NCBI GenBank assembly: GCA_946408305.1
Contig: CAMJRQ010000071.1
Location: 1 to 6,169, forward strand
From: an uncultured Prevotellaceae bacterium
GTDB taxonomy: Bacteria > Bacteroidota > Bacteroidia > Bacteroidales > Bacteroidaceae
Reading direction: 5' to 3'
DNA length: 6,169 nt
Of this stretch, positions 6,143 to 6,169 are shown in pieces; position 1 is the stretch's first letter; each line of letters starts with the position of its first letter. The position numbers and the translations under genes were made by a program. The notes beneath the pieces were generated by a model. The model was not told the DNA's origin, ran no database searches, and saw only the letters and a list, made by a program, of their open reading frames with translations.

Positions 6143-6169
6143 TTTGGAAAGGGCTGCTCTTTTGGGCAT

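Overview
The window looks like chromosomal DNA of a member of the Bacteroidales, probably Prevotellaceae. The evidence is perfect TAnnTTTG promoter boxes (the Bacteroidota -7 element), a PorT outer-membrane protein, a 640-residue Bacteroidota-type LptF/LptG permease, and a small antitoxin of a kind I recall mainly from Prevotella and Bacteroides. The core genes are GC-rich (hand counts of 62-68% G+C in two 60-base lines of the permease). The genus cannot be fixed from this window.

Layout: at 1-55 (minus) is the start of a small 2[4Fe-4S] ferredoxin gene that runs off the left edge. It diverges from porT (220-936, plus), an outer-membrane protein needed for type IX secretion. porT converges, across 32 bases, on a minus-strand block read from right to left. 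That block is an antitoxin (6014-5799) and PIN-domain toxin (5799-5386), then an LptF/LptG-family permease (5348-3426), ribBA (3442-2237) and a class I aspartate-type aminotransferase (2168-969). The gene borders in the block are tight: a TGATG overlap between antitoxin and toxin, 37 bases from toxin to permease, a 17-base overlap between permease and ribBA, and 68 bases between ribBA and the aminotransferase that hold a GC-rich nested palindrome.

How the genes work together: the permease/ribBA/aminotransferase trio is housekeeping (LPS export, riboflavin precursors, amino-acid metabolism), probably one transcription unit. The toxin-antitoxin pair is more AT-rich (about 45-52% G+C in sampled lines) and is probably a later arrival. 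It has its own strong promoter with two tandem TAnnTTTG boxes and a roughly 100-base leader. That leader carries a hairpin and three GAACGA repeats at exact 12-base spacing. I see no promoter between the toxin and the permease, so envelope and flavin genes may be read from the toxin-antitoxin promoter.

No RNA gene, CRISPR array, insertion sequence or clearly new multi-gene system is visible. The most unusual items are the repeat-bearing toxin-antitoxin leader, the coupling of that module to an essential operon, the C-terminal extension of the permease, and the GC palindrome.
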